Assembly: GCA_963701995.1 (NCBI GenBank)
Contig: OY969693.1
Span: 1,488,001-1,552,000, forward strand
Direction of reading: 5' to 3'
Source of the DNA: Methanoflorens sp963701995
Lineage (GTDB): Archaea; Halobacteriota; Bog-38; Methanoflorentales; Methanoflorentaceae
Length of the DNA: 64,000 nt
Below are positions 33,370 through 41,996 of the stretch, piece by piece (the first letter of the stretch is position 1; each line of letters begins with the position of its first letter). The position numbers were made by a program, and so were the translations under genes. The notes beneath the pieces are model-generated. The model did no database searches and had not been told where the DNA came from. It saw only the letters and a list, made by a program, of their open reading frames with translations.

Positions 33370-34869
33370 TTAACTCACGTCGCCTGCTGCTTCTCTAAAT
33401 CGGGCTATTACGAATTCTGGATCGAGAGTGGCCAAAAACCATCCAGCTCGGGGCCCCGACGTTTTTGCAAGGAGCGAAATGTATATCGCTTTAAACGCCT
33501 CTTTCGAGTGAATCCCCACTTGTTCACTGATGTTGTAGACTTCATTGTGCAACCACTCAGGATCCCTACTGTCGGTTTCGAGTGCCTTCGCCAACTTCTC
33601 TAATGCTTTTCTCTGTCCCGCTGTGAGCGTTTTGACTCGGACTGGAAGCGTGCGCTGAACCTCAAACTTCACAAACGGCGGTGCAAAACGATCGAGCCAG
33701 TTTCTTACGTTCTGCGTTCTTTTTCTTAAGGCAGTCATGTCGGTAGTTTTGTAACCGCTTCGACGAAGAACTTCTACCAGCTCGTCGCAATTGTGTGCGA
33801 TTTGAACCGCCGTCACCATGTGTCTGAACGGCACGTTGCACCCCTTCTCAGAGATTCGCGATAGCTCAAAAGCGCGACCTTCGCCGCGATCAAACTCATC
33901 AACCAACGTCAATAGCCCTAGACCCGGATCGAAATCGATGAGCTTCTCTGGCTTAGTTTTTATGATCATATATCGCAAGACGTCAGCAGGCGCGCTCTCT
34001 AGCATCTCCTGAATGCTAATAGTCACGCCCTTGGAGCTCGACATCTTGCCACGTCCTTTGAGGTGGATGTGACCATAAGGAACCGGAACCGGGGGGGCAT
34101 ACCCGTACACCTCTCGTGAGATACGCTGGCCAGTGTCGTAGGAGCCCCCTGCGACAGCGTGATCTTTGCCAAAGGGCTCAATAGTCACGCCTAGAATTTT
34201 CCAGCGTGCTGGCCAGTCGACGCGCCAGGCAAGTTTACCTTGTCCCTTTGAATAATCAGCAACTCCTTCGGCGCCACAGTCGCATCTATACCGCACAGTA
34301 GTGCGCGCAGGAACGTGCTCAATGATTTGTGCCGCACTGATTCGCCTGCAGTGCTCGCAAAGCGGGTTGTAAGGACTCCATCCCGTAGGTAGTTTTCTCT
34401 TTGAAACGCTCTCAATTATATCGGCGATCAGATTGCGCTGTTCGAGCGCGATTTTCGTCGCGTTTGTATAGAGTCCTTCCTTGTACATCCTGTCTGCTCG
34501 GTAGACTTCAAGAGCGATATCTAATTCACCTAGCGATTCTGAGAAAGGCCTGAGATAGTGCTCAGCGTAGCTCGAACAGCAGCCAAAAGGATCGGGTATT
34601 TCTGACAACGGCATGCCGACGTACTTTTTGTAAGCGGCTGGCAAGAAGGGGTAGACCGTTCGAAGGGGGTCGTACGTATCAGCGATGTATATAAGCCGAG
34701 CGGTTTTTTCGGCGTCCCCAATAGCTCTGAAAATAGCGTCGCCAGTCACTACCTCCCGCATATTACCGACGTGAATGTTGCCGGAGGGAGTTATTCCTGT
34801 AGCTATGACTTGCTGCCCTTCAACGGCGCGTGCAACGACGTCCGCCCAGTGAATGTGTGCTTCTTCCAT
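33370..34869 (-). CDS. lysS: Class I lysyl-tRNA synthetase
   Basis: Archaeal class I LysRS, 499 residues. The Rossmann fold carries TGITPSGNIHVGN (HIGH equivalent HVGN) and KMSSSKG in LKGRGKMSSSKGVTIS. A zinc-binding insertion follows the pattern CEHCRR...CDCGAEG. A class I alpha-helix-cage anticodon domain makes up the C-terminus. It charges tRNA-Lys. It is transcribed leftward, convergent with the trans-sulfuration gene. Confidence 0.96.
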   Translation of the reverse strand: MEEAHIHWADVVARAVEGQQVIATGITPSGNIHVGNMREVVTGDAIFRAIGDAEKTARLIYIADTYDPLRTVYPFLPAAYKKYVGMPLSEIPDPFGCCSSYAEHYLRPFSESLGELDIALEVYRADRMYKEGLYTNATKIALEQRNLIADIIESVSKRKLPTGWSPYNPLCEHCRRISAAQIIEHVPARTTVRYRCDCGAEGVADYSKGQGKLAWRVDWPARWKILGVTIEPFGKDHAVAGGSYDTGQRISREVYGYAPPVPVPYGHIHLKGRGKMSSSKGVTISIQEMLESAPADVLRYMIIKTKPEKLIDFDPGLGLLTLVDEFDRGEGRAFELSRISEKGCNVPFRHMVTAVQIAHNCDELVEVLRRSGYKTTDMTALRKRTQNVRNWLDRFAPPFVKFEVQRTLPVRVKTLTAGQRKALEKLAKALETDSRDPEWLHNEVYNISEQVGIHSKEAFKAIYISLLAKTSGPRAGWFLATLDPEFVIARFREAAGDVS

Positions 34870-35031
34870 CTTTTATGCAGGAAGCAGAGCTTTTTCTTTA
34901 AGTCAATTGCGCTCGCTGCGTCAATCGCCGCCTTTTCCCGTACTTGGTGGTCGACAAAAACGTCAAGTCTATTCTGAGAGTGTCAAGTCCGCCAGTCAGT
35001 GACTCTTGGGGCGCGACGCGCGAATTGCAGA

Positions 35032-35343
35032 TTACAAAGTTTCTTCGTCAATCCAGTCGAGATACGCTGGCGATCCTGATTCTATCGTGAAAGAGATGAT
35101 GCAAGGGTTCTCGTAGCTGTGCAACTGTCGCACTCTGGTAGTAACCTTGTCGACTAGTGAAGACTTGGTCTTAATCGACAATGCGTACTCCTCGTCTTCT
35201 TCGATGCTTCCCCTCCATCTATACAATGACTTGATCGGGGAAATGTTCACGCAAGCCCCTAGCTTTTCTTCGACTATTGCGCGGGCGATGCCCTTTGCCT
35301 CCTTTAGAGTTGCTGCAGTTACGTATATGTCAGAGAACATCAT
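35032..35343 (-). CDS. cutA: CutA-like divalent cation tolerance protein
   Basis: A 103-residue PII-like trimeric protein: YVTAATLKEAKGIARAIVEE, KLGACVNISPIKSLYRWRG, IEEDEEYALSIKTKSS and ENPCIISFTIESGSPAYLDW. These are the CutA1 signatures. The family has been tied to copper tolerance in bacteria, but the archaeal role is not known. It diverges from the site-2 protease gene with only 24 bases between starts. Confidence 0.92.
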   Translation of the reverse strand: MMFSDIYVTAATLKEAKGIARAIVEEKLGACVNISPIKSLYRWRGSIEEDEEYALSIKTKSSLVDKVTTRVRQLHSYENPCIISFTIESGSPAYLDWIDEETL

Positions 35344-35367
35344 GAGACCAGTTAAGGTGAAAGCCGC

Positions 35368-36705
35368 TTGGATTATTATACTCTTGCATTAGTTATCTTC
35401 GCAGCTTATTGGCTTCTCGTGATATTTCTCAACAGCCGAGGCGTTCTAGCGCGCCACGGCGTCAGCGCTTACGGTCCTATCCTAATGCTCCGGACAACGC
35501 GGGGCTTGCGTTTGCTTGACAAGTTAGCGCGTCCAAAACGGTTCTGGAGGTTTTTTGCGAACATCGGCATTCCCTTGACCGTTGTTGCTATGTTCTTCAT
35601 GTTGGCCATCCTCCTTGTTGGTGACGTCAGGATCTTGGTCACACAGCCCGCGCCCACCGCTTTGAACGCTCCACAAAACGTGTTGCTTCTTCCCGGAATA
35701 AATCAATTCATTCCGTTAACGTGGGGGCTCATCGGCTTGATAGTCACACTGGTGGTTCACGAGCTCTCACACGCAATCTTGAGCAGAGTGGCCGACATCA
35801 AAGTGAAATCACTCGGTCTGCTCATCGCGTTAGTGCCGATCGGAGCTTTCGCAGAACCTGACGAATCGCAACTGCTTGGGATAGACGCTAAAAAGGGCCA
35901 AAAAATTGCTACGCGTCCAGAACGGCTTAGGGTTTTCAGCGCTGGCATAATAGGAAACTTCGCCGTCGCACTCATCGCATTCACACTATTCTTCGGCCCG
36001 GTGCTATCATCCGTTACAGCAACAAACGGCCTTGGGGTGGTATCGGTTGTTTCTGGATCACCTGCGGAACGAGCGGGCTTGCAACCGGGGATGACTGTCT
36101 CTCAGATTGATGGCATTACGATCTCTGACGCGAACGACTTTCAAGCATTTATGAACGCGACCCACCCAGGGCAGATCGTTACTGTGCAAGCGATTGATCA
36201 GGGAACCCTTAAGAACTTCGGCATCGTTTTAGACAAGAATCCCAACTCCGACAAGGGGTTTCTGGGCATCCAAGGAGGGTCAGCTTCAGAACTCCTCACT
36301 CTCCTTAAGCGGGTCCCGAGTAACCTCAATACTTTTCAAGGGTGGGGCGTCCTTATAGGTTTGCCTTTGCTCTTTTTTGGCGGCTTTACAGGCAATATCG
36401 CGCACCTCTACCAGCCTATCGGGTGGGCGGCCCCGCTTGGGAACGGATTTTTTTGGATAGCAAACACTCTGCTTTGGGTCGGGTGGATAAATTTCTACGT
36501 AGGGCTCTTCAACTGCCTGCCCGCAGTCCCCTTGGATGGCGGTCACATATTCAGGGAACTATTTAAGGCGCTCACCGAAAAAATCCTGCCAAATACGAAA
36601 GATCAAGAACGGGTCACAAGCGCACTCGTGACGACGCTTGGAGCCGTGATACTTGCCTCTTTCTTGATCTTGCTGATCGGTCCCTATGTCTTTGGCACAT
36701 TGTAA
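35368..36705 (+). CDS. Site-2 protease (M50) with PDZ domain
   Basis: Intramembrane zinc metalloprotease of 445 residues. It has an N-terminal membrane region, the zinc motif VVHELSHAILSR, a PDZ-like domain (LGVVSVVSGSPAERAGLQPG) at about residues 215-300, and the third ligand in AVPLDGGHIFRELF. Such enzymes release membrane-bound regulators or clear signal peptides. The start is TTG 35368, preceded by GGTGA. No candidate substrate neighbours it. Confidence 0.9.
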   Translation: MDYYTLALVIFAAYWLLVIFLNSRGVLARHGVSAYGPILMLRTTRGLRLLDKLARPKRFWRFFANIGIPLTVVAMFFMLAILLVGDVRILVTQPAPTALNAPQNVLLLPGINQFIPLTWGLIGLIVTLVVHELSHAILSRVADIKVKSLGLLIALVPIGAFAEPDESQLLGIDAKKGQKIATRPERLRVFSAGIIGNFAVALIAFTLFFGPVLSSVTATNGLGVVSVVSGSPAERAGLQPGMTVSQIDGITISDANDFQAFMNATHPGQIVTVQAIDQGTLKNFGIVLDKNPNSDKGFLGIQGGSASELLTLLKRVPSNLNTFQGWGVLIGLPLLFFGGFTGNIAHLYQPIGWAAPLGNGFFWIANTLLWVGWINFYVGLFNCLPAVPLDGGHIFRELFKALTEKILPNTKDQERVTSALVTTLGAVILASFLILLIGPYVFGTL

Positions 36706-37148
36706 GACTGTACGTGGGCGCTTCAAGAAGCGATTTATTTGTTGTACTGGCTGAGGCCTTAAAGAAGCTGGCGAGCGGGCTTGCTAGATGAGTTGCTGAC
36801 CAAGCACTCTACGAGCGTGTCTTCGGATTTGGAGTTCGCCTACCAGTTTGTCAATCTAAAGGCGGCAAAGGAATTCATTCAAACAGCCGCATTTCGACAG
36901 TCCTCTTAAAACGTCAAATATCTTGCGCAGTGTCTGGCGTTTGCAAAAAAAGCGGCTGACTTGTTGTATGTGACTTTGTGGAAACCCTCAAACCTTCGCT
37001 AAGCCAATTCGTTAGCAGTGAACACAAGATGCTCGTTGACGAAGTAACTCAAATTGGCCTCATCGAAAGCTGCCTGCAAAAGATGAGCAAGATTCGAGGT
37101 GCTTGGGAGAGCATGAAGCCCGTTTCTGCAGGTCGCTTGCGTGAATAG
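36706..37148 (+). pseudogene. Decayed protein gene of unknown family
   Basis: No intact gene occupies this 450-base gap, but protein-like pieces line up in order on the plus strand across frames. They are SDLFVVLAEALKKLASGLA (about 36724-36780), LLDELLTKHSTSVSSDLEFA onward from 36781 with an in-frame TAA at 36907, KYLAQCLAFAKKAADLLYV after it, then DFVETLKPSLSQFVSSEHKM to a TAG at 37146-37148. Two frameshifts and one stop would be needed. The reconstructed protein is mainly helical and I do not recognise it. Confidence 0.5.
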
Positions 37149-37152
37149 GCGG

Positions 37153-37848
37153 CTAGTGCGAACGCTCGTACGCGTCGACAATTGCCTGTCCAGTAACGAA
37201 CGTAAGCTCGTGTCGTTTTGCGTAGTCGATCGAGTCTCGCTTGGTTAGGGCTCTCCCGCTTTGTGCATCGAGCATTTCGCACATAGCCATAGCCGGGGTA
37301 ATGCCCGCCATCTCAGCTAAGACTATTGAGAGTTCTGTTTGCCCTCTTCGTTCTGAAATTAGCCCCTTGGCTGCTCGAAGCAACGGGACGTGTCCCGGAG
37401 ACCGAAAAGCTGCGCCGAAGTCCACTGGAAGATTAAGCGCCACCCTCTCTACAGTGAAGCCAAGCTCTGTAATAGTAAGTGCGCGATCTACGTCAGTTAT
37501 TCCGGTCCCAACACCCCTATGATTAACGGCGATTGAAAAGGAGGAGCGTGTATCATAAGCAAGATCGCCGGGCTTCTCGCAGACAGAGTCAAGCTTCAAA
37601 CTGCATCCGTTTGAGCTAACGAATTTTAAGATGTCTGACATGAAGGGGAGACACAGACTTTCAGCAGCTTGCGGAGAAATGGCAACGCAGATCAGCCCTC
37701 CCGCCTCCATGCGCATACACGCCACCTGTTTAGGCGTCGTCGAGACGGCGGGCACCACCATGTCCGTTTCACCTTCTCTATCTTCTGAATCATAAATAAG
37801 TACCATTTCTCCTCTTCTTACTGCCTTGATGGCCTCTGCTACGCTCAT
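37153..37848 (-). CDS. ribB: 3,4-dihydroxy-2-butanone 4-phosphate synthase
   Basis: Makes the four-carbon riboflavin precursor from ribulose 5-phosphate. The 231-residue protein has VLIYDSEDREGETDMVVPAV, with the metal and acid-loop residues, AYDTRSSFSIAVNHRGVGTG, RSPGHVPLLRAAKGLISERR and QTELSIVLAEMAGITPAMAM. No fused GTP cyclohydrolase II domain. Its start overlaps the end of ribK by four bases. Confidence 0.94.
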   Translation of the reverse strand: MSVAEAIKAVRRGEMVLIYDSEDREGETDMVVPAVSTTPKQVACMRMEAGGLICVAISPQAAESLCLPFMSDILKFVSSNGCSLKLDSVCEKPGDLAYDTRSSFSIAVNHRGVGTGITDVDRALTITELGFTVERVALNLPVDFGAAFRSPGHVPLLRAAKGLISERRGQTELSIVLAEMAGITPAMAMCEMLDAQSGRALTKRDSIDYAKRHELTFVTGQAIVDAYERSH

Positions 37849-38489
37849 GCTATCACGACCTCTATAAAATCGCCATTATCCGTGTTGAGAGTCTTTTTGA
37901 TTGAAACTTGAGCAACGGTCTCGATCACGTCGTTCTTATAATGGGAGCGATCAGGTACAATTACGGCTCCGGTGATGCCTCCAATCGAAGCTCTATAACA
38001 CCTGATGCCGCCATAGGTACGGTTACTGGTCTTGAAGCTTGAGATATTGATGGGGGTTAAGTTGTTCAGCCGCACGCGAGCTGCGGCGCTTTCCTCATCC
38101 AACTTTACGTTCAGCGTGCCGGGATATGGCGTGAAGCCTAGCCGCTCTTCAAACTGCTTTGTGTAGCCGCGGATCGAGAGGTAGTACCGGCCCTCGCCCA
38201 AGCCTGATACTATGGTGCCGCTCAATTCGATCGCCGGTTTTGATTCGAAAATGGATTTATAAACCAAATACTGTTCTTTCAGTACGCTGGAGCCCTTCTC
38301 CGTAATAATGACAGCTTGCGATCTGCCTGATAGCATTCGCGCAATCAATCCCCCGTCCTCGAGCTCTTTGAGCCGTCGCGAGGCCGTCATAGGACTGGTT
38401 TGGAGCCTCTTAGCAAACTCAACGGCTGATACTTGGACAGGTTTTTGCGCCGCGTTAATAAGCGCGAGCTCTAGAAGCGGATCTTTCAT
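37845..38489 (-). CDS. ribK: CTP-dependent riboflavin kinase with N-terminal winged helix (RbkR type)
   Basis: About 214 residues. The N-terminal ~80 form a winged helix (VSAVEFAKRLQTSPMTASRR, LKELEDGGLIARML). The rest is the archaeal CTP-dependent riboflavin kinase: ELSGTIVSGLGEGRYYLSIR, GFTPYPGTLNVKLDEESAAA and RCYRASIGGITGAVIVPDRS. This two-domain form is known in archaea as RbkR, a kinase that also represses riboflavin genes. That it regulates ribB here is inference. The start is uncertain: ATG 38489 fits homologues; GTG 38504 is also possible. Confidence 0.92.
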   Translation of the reverse strand: MKDPLLELALINAAQKPVQVSAVEFAKRLQTSPMTASRRLKELEDGGLIARMLSGRSQAVIITEKGSSVLKEQYLVYKSIFESKPAIELSGTIVSGLGEGRYYLSIRGYTKQFEERLGFTPYPGTLNVKLDEESAAARVRLNNLTPINISSFKTSNRTYGGIRCYRASIGGITGAVIVPDRSHYKNDVIETVAQVSIKKTLNTDNGDFIEVVIA

Positions 38490-38506
38490 TTGTTCTTCAG
38501 TCACCA

Positions 38507-38516
38507 ATATCGATAT
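38507..38516. promoter_or_regulatory. Perfect palindrome at the ribK start region
   Basis: ATATCGATAT is a 10-base perfect palindrome about 18 bases upstream of the likely ribK ATG. Position suits an autoregulatory operator of the winged-helix domain, but a short A/T palindrome can arise by chance. Confidence 0.25.
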
Positions 38517-38801
38517 GCCTATCAGTTATGAGTTGATGTTATAAGAAGCTATTTGTTGTGAGCGTTCGCTGCTGCTATAAAGTGGTATGAGCGCATCGCG
38601 GAGCTCTGGGCGTGAGTGCAAAAAATCTAGTCTCAGGCGCAGCTGACGCAGAGTTTTGCTCTCAGGGCAAAGTCGGCAAGAAGGCGTGGTGCGTCTATCG
38701 CAGATACGCTGTCAAAGCGTTGAATTTCGTCGGATGAATCGACAGTCGACAATTTGCTTCTTTTCTTGAGCTTTGTCCTGTGGATAGGTTTCCTTGTCGA
38801 T
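38508..38801. other. Intergenic region between ribK and sepS
   Basis: About 294 bases with no convincing gene. On the minus strand it includes A/T-rich CTTATAACATC and CTTTATAGC near 38535-38580 that could be ribK promoters. No RNA or repeat was recognised. Confidence 0.45.
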
Positions 38802-40394
38802 TCAAACGACTTGCATACGGACAGTTGTGAATACTGGGCCCCGCAGGTCGATCTTTTTGTTCCGGCTCGTTATATATCGCGTGGCAACTGGATCTATTCT
38901 AAGGTTTAAGTCGTTTGGTGAGCGAGAGATCCGCACCCGCACCTCGAGGTTCGTTTTGCCCTGTTGTAAGGCTTGTTCGATCTCGTACGCAGCTTCGGCT
39001 GCGAATGCTTTTATGTACGTTATCCGTGTCGAAAGGCCTTCGAGCTCGGTAGCCCCTATAACGTTTCCATCTTTGACAAAAACCTCGTTCAGAAAGGCGG
39101 GTCCGCAAAGTTTCGTGTTCTCTTCAGGCTCTATCACAGTGATTCGTACGAACTTGTCTAGGAGCTCTCCCTCCCACGCCACGAATTCAACGGGACTTGC
39201 ATCGGCGCCGTGCGTTTTGCACACGTTGACAATTGCTTGTTGTATTGCTTCTCCCTGCAGCGTTGCAGGTGCGTTTTTTAGGGTGATGAGACTGGCTAGC
39301 TCATCGTCCGTCAAAACGAATTCTCCGTAAAACTGCGGGAATACAAGTGCTCTTATGTCCTTAAATGCGTGCGCGATCATTGCGATTCTCTCCACTCCAA
39401 TGCCACAGTTCACAACAGGATATTCGATGCCATAGTTAGCCAATGTGAGGGGGCTGTATAGCCCGAAATCAGCTACTTCAAGCCATCCAGCGTCGTTGCT
39501 TTTTGCATCTTTAAAATTGGGAGAATATGCAAAAGCCTCGTAGTGCTTTCCTGGCGCATAATAGGTATCTGTGCCGGTGGCAACTTGTCTGAACTGAAAA
39601 TCCTCAAATCCGAACGGCCGCAAGAACTCCTCGATTAGCCATTTGCCTACATCGATAGACACGTCCTCATCCATTACAACGCACGAAGCAGAATCGTGCA
39701 CTCGAAGGTGCGTGGCATCCTCACGCTGCTCTCTTCGGTAGCGAGGACCAATCGAGAAAAGCGTCACGGGTACGGCGGTGTATTTCTGGGCGGTAGCTAG
39801 CGTATCGAACCAGGCTGCAGTCATGTGCGATCGCAGTGTCAGGTTGGAAGCCAGGGGTTTCAAATCCTTGAATTCGAAAAACACCTCTTCGAACACTTGT
39901 ATGGCGCGGTCGTCGGGGACATTCAGTTCTTTTGCGATCTCTCTAATTAGCTCATCGCTCTCCAGCTCGCCGGTTTTGAGTTTGTGAAGTGTCAACTGGA
40001 GCGCGGCAACTTTCTTGGGAGGTAGGCGTATACCGAAGCTCTTGATCATCTCCTGCTTCTGTGAACTCAAACCGACGTCCGGCCTAGGCAGAGCGGCAAG
40101 ATAGTAGCATCTGTCGAGTATGGCAAAACCGGTCGGCCCCCACTGCTTCAATATGTCCGCTTCGGGAAATATCGTCTCGTTGATTACCTCGTCGAACCCT
40201 AGCTCCAGCAGTCGTTGCCGCATTTTCTCGATGAGATCGTTCAGGACGTGCGGCGCGCCCCGCGAGGGCGGTTGCTCTATCCGACGCAGGTCGTAGATAC
40301 TCCCGTCATTCAGCAGTTCACCGCCGTATTTCCACGCCTCTTCGAAGCTTTTTTCTTTGATGCGTAGTATTTCGCTCGTTGGAATCTTTTTCAA
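38802..40394 (-). CDS. sepS: O-phosphoseryl-tRNA synthetase
   Basis: Class II synthetase charging tRNA-Cys with phosphoserine, the first step of the indirect cysteine route of methanogens and Archaeoglobus. Visible are the N-terminal IKEKSFEEAWKYGGELL, EVINETIFPEADILKQWGPT, the catalytic SHMTAAWFDTLA and YRREQREDATHLRVHDSASC, and motif 3 in NCGIGVERIAMIAHAF. TTG at 40394 is favoured because GGAGG lies eight bases upstream; a TTG at 40409 is also in frame. About 530 residues. The partner SepCysS is not in the window. Confidence 0.92.
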   Translation of the reverse strand: MKKIPTSEILRIKEKSFEEAWKYGGELLNDGSIYDLRRIEQPPSRGAPHVLNDLIEKMRQRLLELGFDEVINETIFPEADILKQWGPTGFAILDRCYYLAALPRPDVGLSSQKQEMIKSFGIRLPPKKVAALQLTLHKLKTGELESDELIREIAKELNVPDDRAIQVFEEVFFEFKDLKPLASNLTLRSHMTAAWFDTLATAQKYTAVPVTLFSIGPRYRREQREDATHLRVHDSASCVVMDEDVSIDVGKWLIEEFLRPFGFEDFQFRQVATGTDTYYAPGKHYEAFAYSPNFKDAKSNDAGWLEVADFGLYSPLTLANYGIEYPVVNCGIGVERIAMIAHAFKDIRALVFPQFYGEFVLTDDELASLITLKNAPATLQGEAIQQAIVNVCKTHGADASPVEFVAWEGELLDKFVRITVIEPEENTKLCGPAFLNEVFVKDGNVIGATELEGLSTRITYIKAFAAEAAYEIEQALQQGKTNLEVRVRISRSPNDLNLRIDPVATRYITSRNKKIDLRGPVFTTVRMQVV

Positions 40395-40597
40395 AACGGC
40401 AGCCTCCAAGCACGGGCCACGCAGCTGGCTCTGTATGGACTGGCTTGCGCAATGGCGCTACAAACCCCTCAACACGATTATACTTAAGTTTTTACGTGAT
40501 AAAGCCACTCTATAAAGAGCGAGCTACGTTTGCGTCAAATCGCAAAGAACAAGGACCACGCAGGCGTGCTGAGCACGCTTGAAGAGAATCAGGTTCC

Positions 40598-41614
40598 GTG
40601 GGAGTCGTGTATAGCAAAGGATGCGAGTTGTGCCAGCTTGGCGCGAAGATGGTGCTTTTTGTCACCGGCTTATGCCCTAGGAGCTGTTTCTATTGTCCTT
40701 TGTCTGAACACAGGAAGGGAAAAGACGCCGTGTATGCGAACGAGCGTCTCGTAAAATGCGACGCCGATCTTATAGCGGAGGCACGTTCCATGGACGCGCT
40801 CGGAACCGGTATCACGGGGGGCGAACCGTTGTTGGCTCTCGCGAGAGTCCGACACTACATGAAACTCCTGAAAAGTGAGTTCGGACCGCAGCACCATATT
40901 CACCTTTACAGCTCTCTTGCTCCCTCGGGGCACGCTCTTCGCGTGCTTGCTCGTGCAGGATTAGACGAAATCCGCATCCATCCACCGATCAAGGAGTGGG
41001 ACAACTTTGCATCATCTCAATATTGCGAGGCGCTTAAATATGCCAAGACACTCGGTTTGGAGGCTGGTGTCGAGATTCCAGCCATAAAGCCCGTCCCTGC
41101 GATTTTGAGCGTTCTCAAAGAGATCTGTGGCTTCCTGAATCTTAATGAACTCGAGTTTTCAGAAACGAACTACAACGCTATGACCGCTGCAGGGTTTGTT
41201 CCGTTTGAGTCAGGCTACGCCGCTGTCGGTAGCCGACAGATAGCCGAAGAGATTGCTAACGATGACGTGCCGACGTATTTCTGCTCCTCTGCATCAAAAG
41301 ACAGCGTCCAGCTTAGAGAACGATTTAAGCGTAAAGCTCAGCGTTTAGCTAGACCGTTCGATGAAGTCACCCAGGACGGTACACTCGTATTTGGCGTTGT
41401 ACAATCGGTGCCGAGCTTCGATTGTCTTGCCGGCATCTCTAAAGACGATTACGCGATTGTTAATGGCGAGTTGCACATGTCTTGGCAACAAGCGCTACGG
41501 CTTGCAAAAAAACATCCGGTGCTGGCCGAGGTAGCGCGCGTCGTGGAGACGTATCCGGACGGGACGGTGGTTGAAGCAACGCCCCTAAATTGTTGCTTAA
41601 AACCGAAAACGTAA
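40598..41614 (+). CDS. Radical SAM protein (COG2108-like)
   Basis: Radical SAM enzyme of 338 residues with the cluster motif CPRSCFYCP near residues 26-34, preceded by CELCQLGAKMVLFVTG, and followed by GTGITGGEPLLALARV and HLYSSLAPSGHALRVLARAG. It resembles pyruvate formate-lyase activating enzyme relatives common in archaea; substrate unknown. The GTG at 40598 leaves a short N-terminus. A second frame from TTG 40530 reads VLSTLEENQVPW just before it, which may be the true N-terminus separated by a frameshift near 40598-40605. Confidence 0.82.
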   Translation: MGVVYSKGCELCQLGAKMVLFVTGLCPRSCFYCPLSEHRKGKDAVYANERLVKCDADLIAEARSMDALGTGITGGEPLLALARVRHYMKLLKSEFGPQHHIHLYSSLAPSGHALRVLARAGLDEIRIHPPIKEWDNFASSQYCEALKYAKTLGLEAGVEIPAIKPVPAILSVLKEICGFLNLNELEFSETNYNAMTAAGFVPFESGYAAVGSRQIAEEIANDDVPTYFCSSASKDSVQLRERFKRKAQRLARPFDEVTQDGTLVFGVVQSVPSFDCLAGISKDDYAIVNGELHMSWQQALRLAKKHPVLAEVARVVETYPDGTVVEATPLNCCLKPKT

Positions 41615-41647
41615 ATACTTCCGCGCTGACTTACTATCGCCTCGGAT

Positions 41648-41989
41648 GTGATCGCGCTGAACGGCAAAAATGTTGAGAACCGACTGAAGAATTACCTTGA
41701 ACGAGACGGGCAAGGGGTGCGAAAGGCCGTGCTTGAACTGTTTCTCGAAAAGCACATCTTCACAACTGAAGAGGTTTATCAACATCTGAGGGACGGCGGG
41801 TACGACGTAAGTTATCGGGGAGTTTCGGCCATGGTAGGGCTTATGAATACTCGATTGGGCATCTTTAGAATAGATGTCACCAAGAATCACAACGTCTATT
41901 CGCTAAAAGACTCATACAAAGACGTCGTTCGGTCGCTCCTGAGCGAAGAAAAGGGGTTTGTCTCCCTTACCGAGGATATCTTGTCCTAG
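41648..41989 (+). CDS. DUF2551 family protein
   Basis: A 113-residue archaeal protein from GTG 41648 with KAVLELFLEKHIFTTEEVYQ, GGYDVSYRGVSAMVGLMNTR and LGIFRIDVTKNHNVYSLKDS, typical of DUF2551, a winged-helix-like domain without assigned function. It may be a small DNA-binding regulator. It is directly followed by the cis-prenyltransferase gene. Confidence 0.8.
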   Translation: MIALNGKNVENRLKNYLERDGQGVRKAVLELFLEKHIFTTEEVYQHLRDGGYDVSYRGVSAMVGLMNTRLGIFRIDVTKNHNVYSLKDSYKDVVRSLLSEEKGFVSLTEDILS

Positions 41990-41996
41990 AGGCTTT

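Noticed and set aside
34870..35031. Open minus-strand extension upstream of lysS with a helical look (RLDVFVDHQVREKAAID)
   Set aside because: No start codon or ribosome site places it with any gene, and it is short; lysS starts cleanly at its ATG.
38794..39330. 178-codon plus-strand frame opposite sepS
   Set aside because: SepRS motifs continue uninterrupted on the minus strand; the frame is a shadow.
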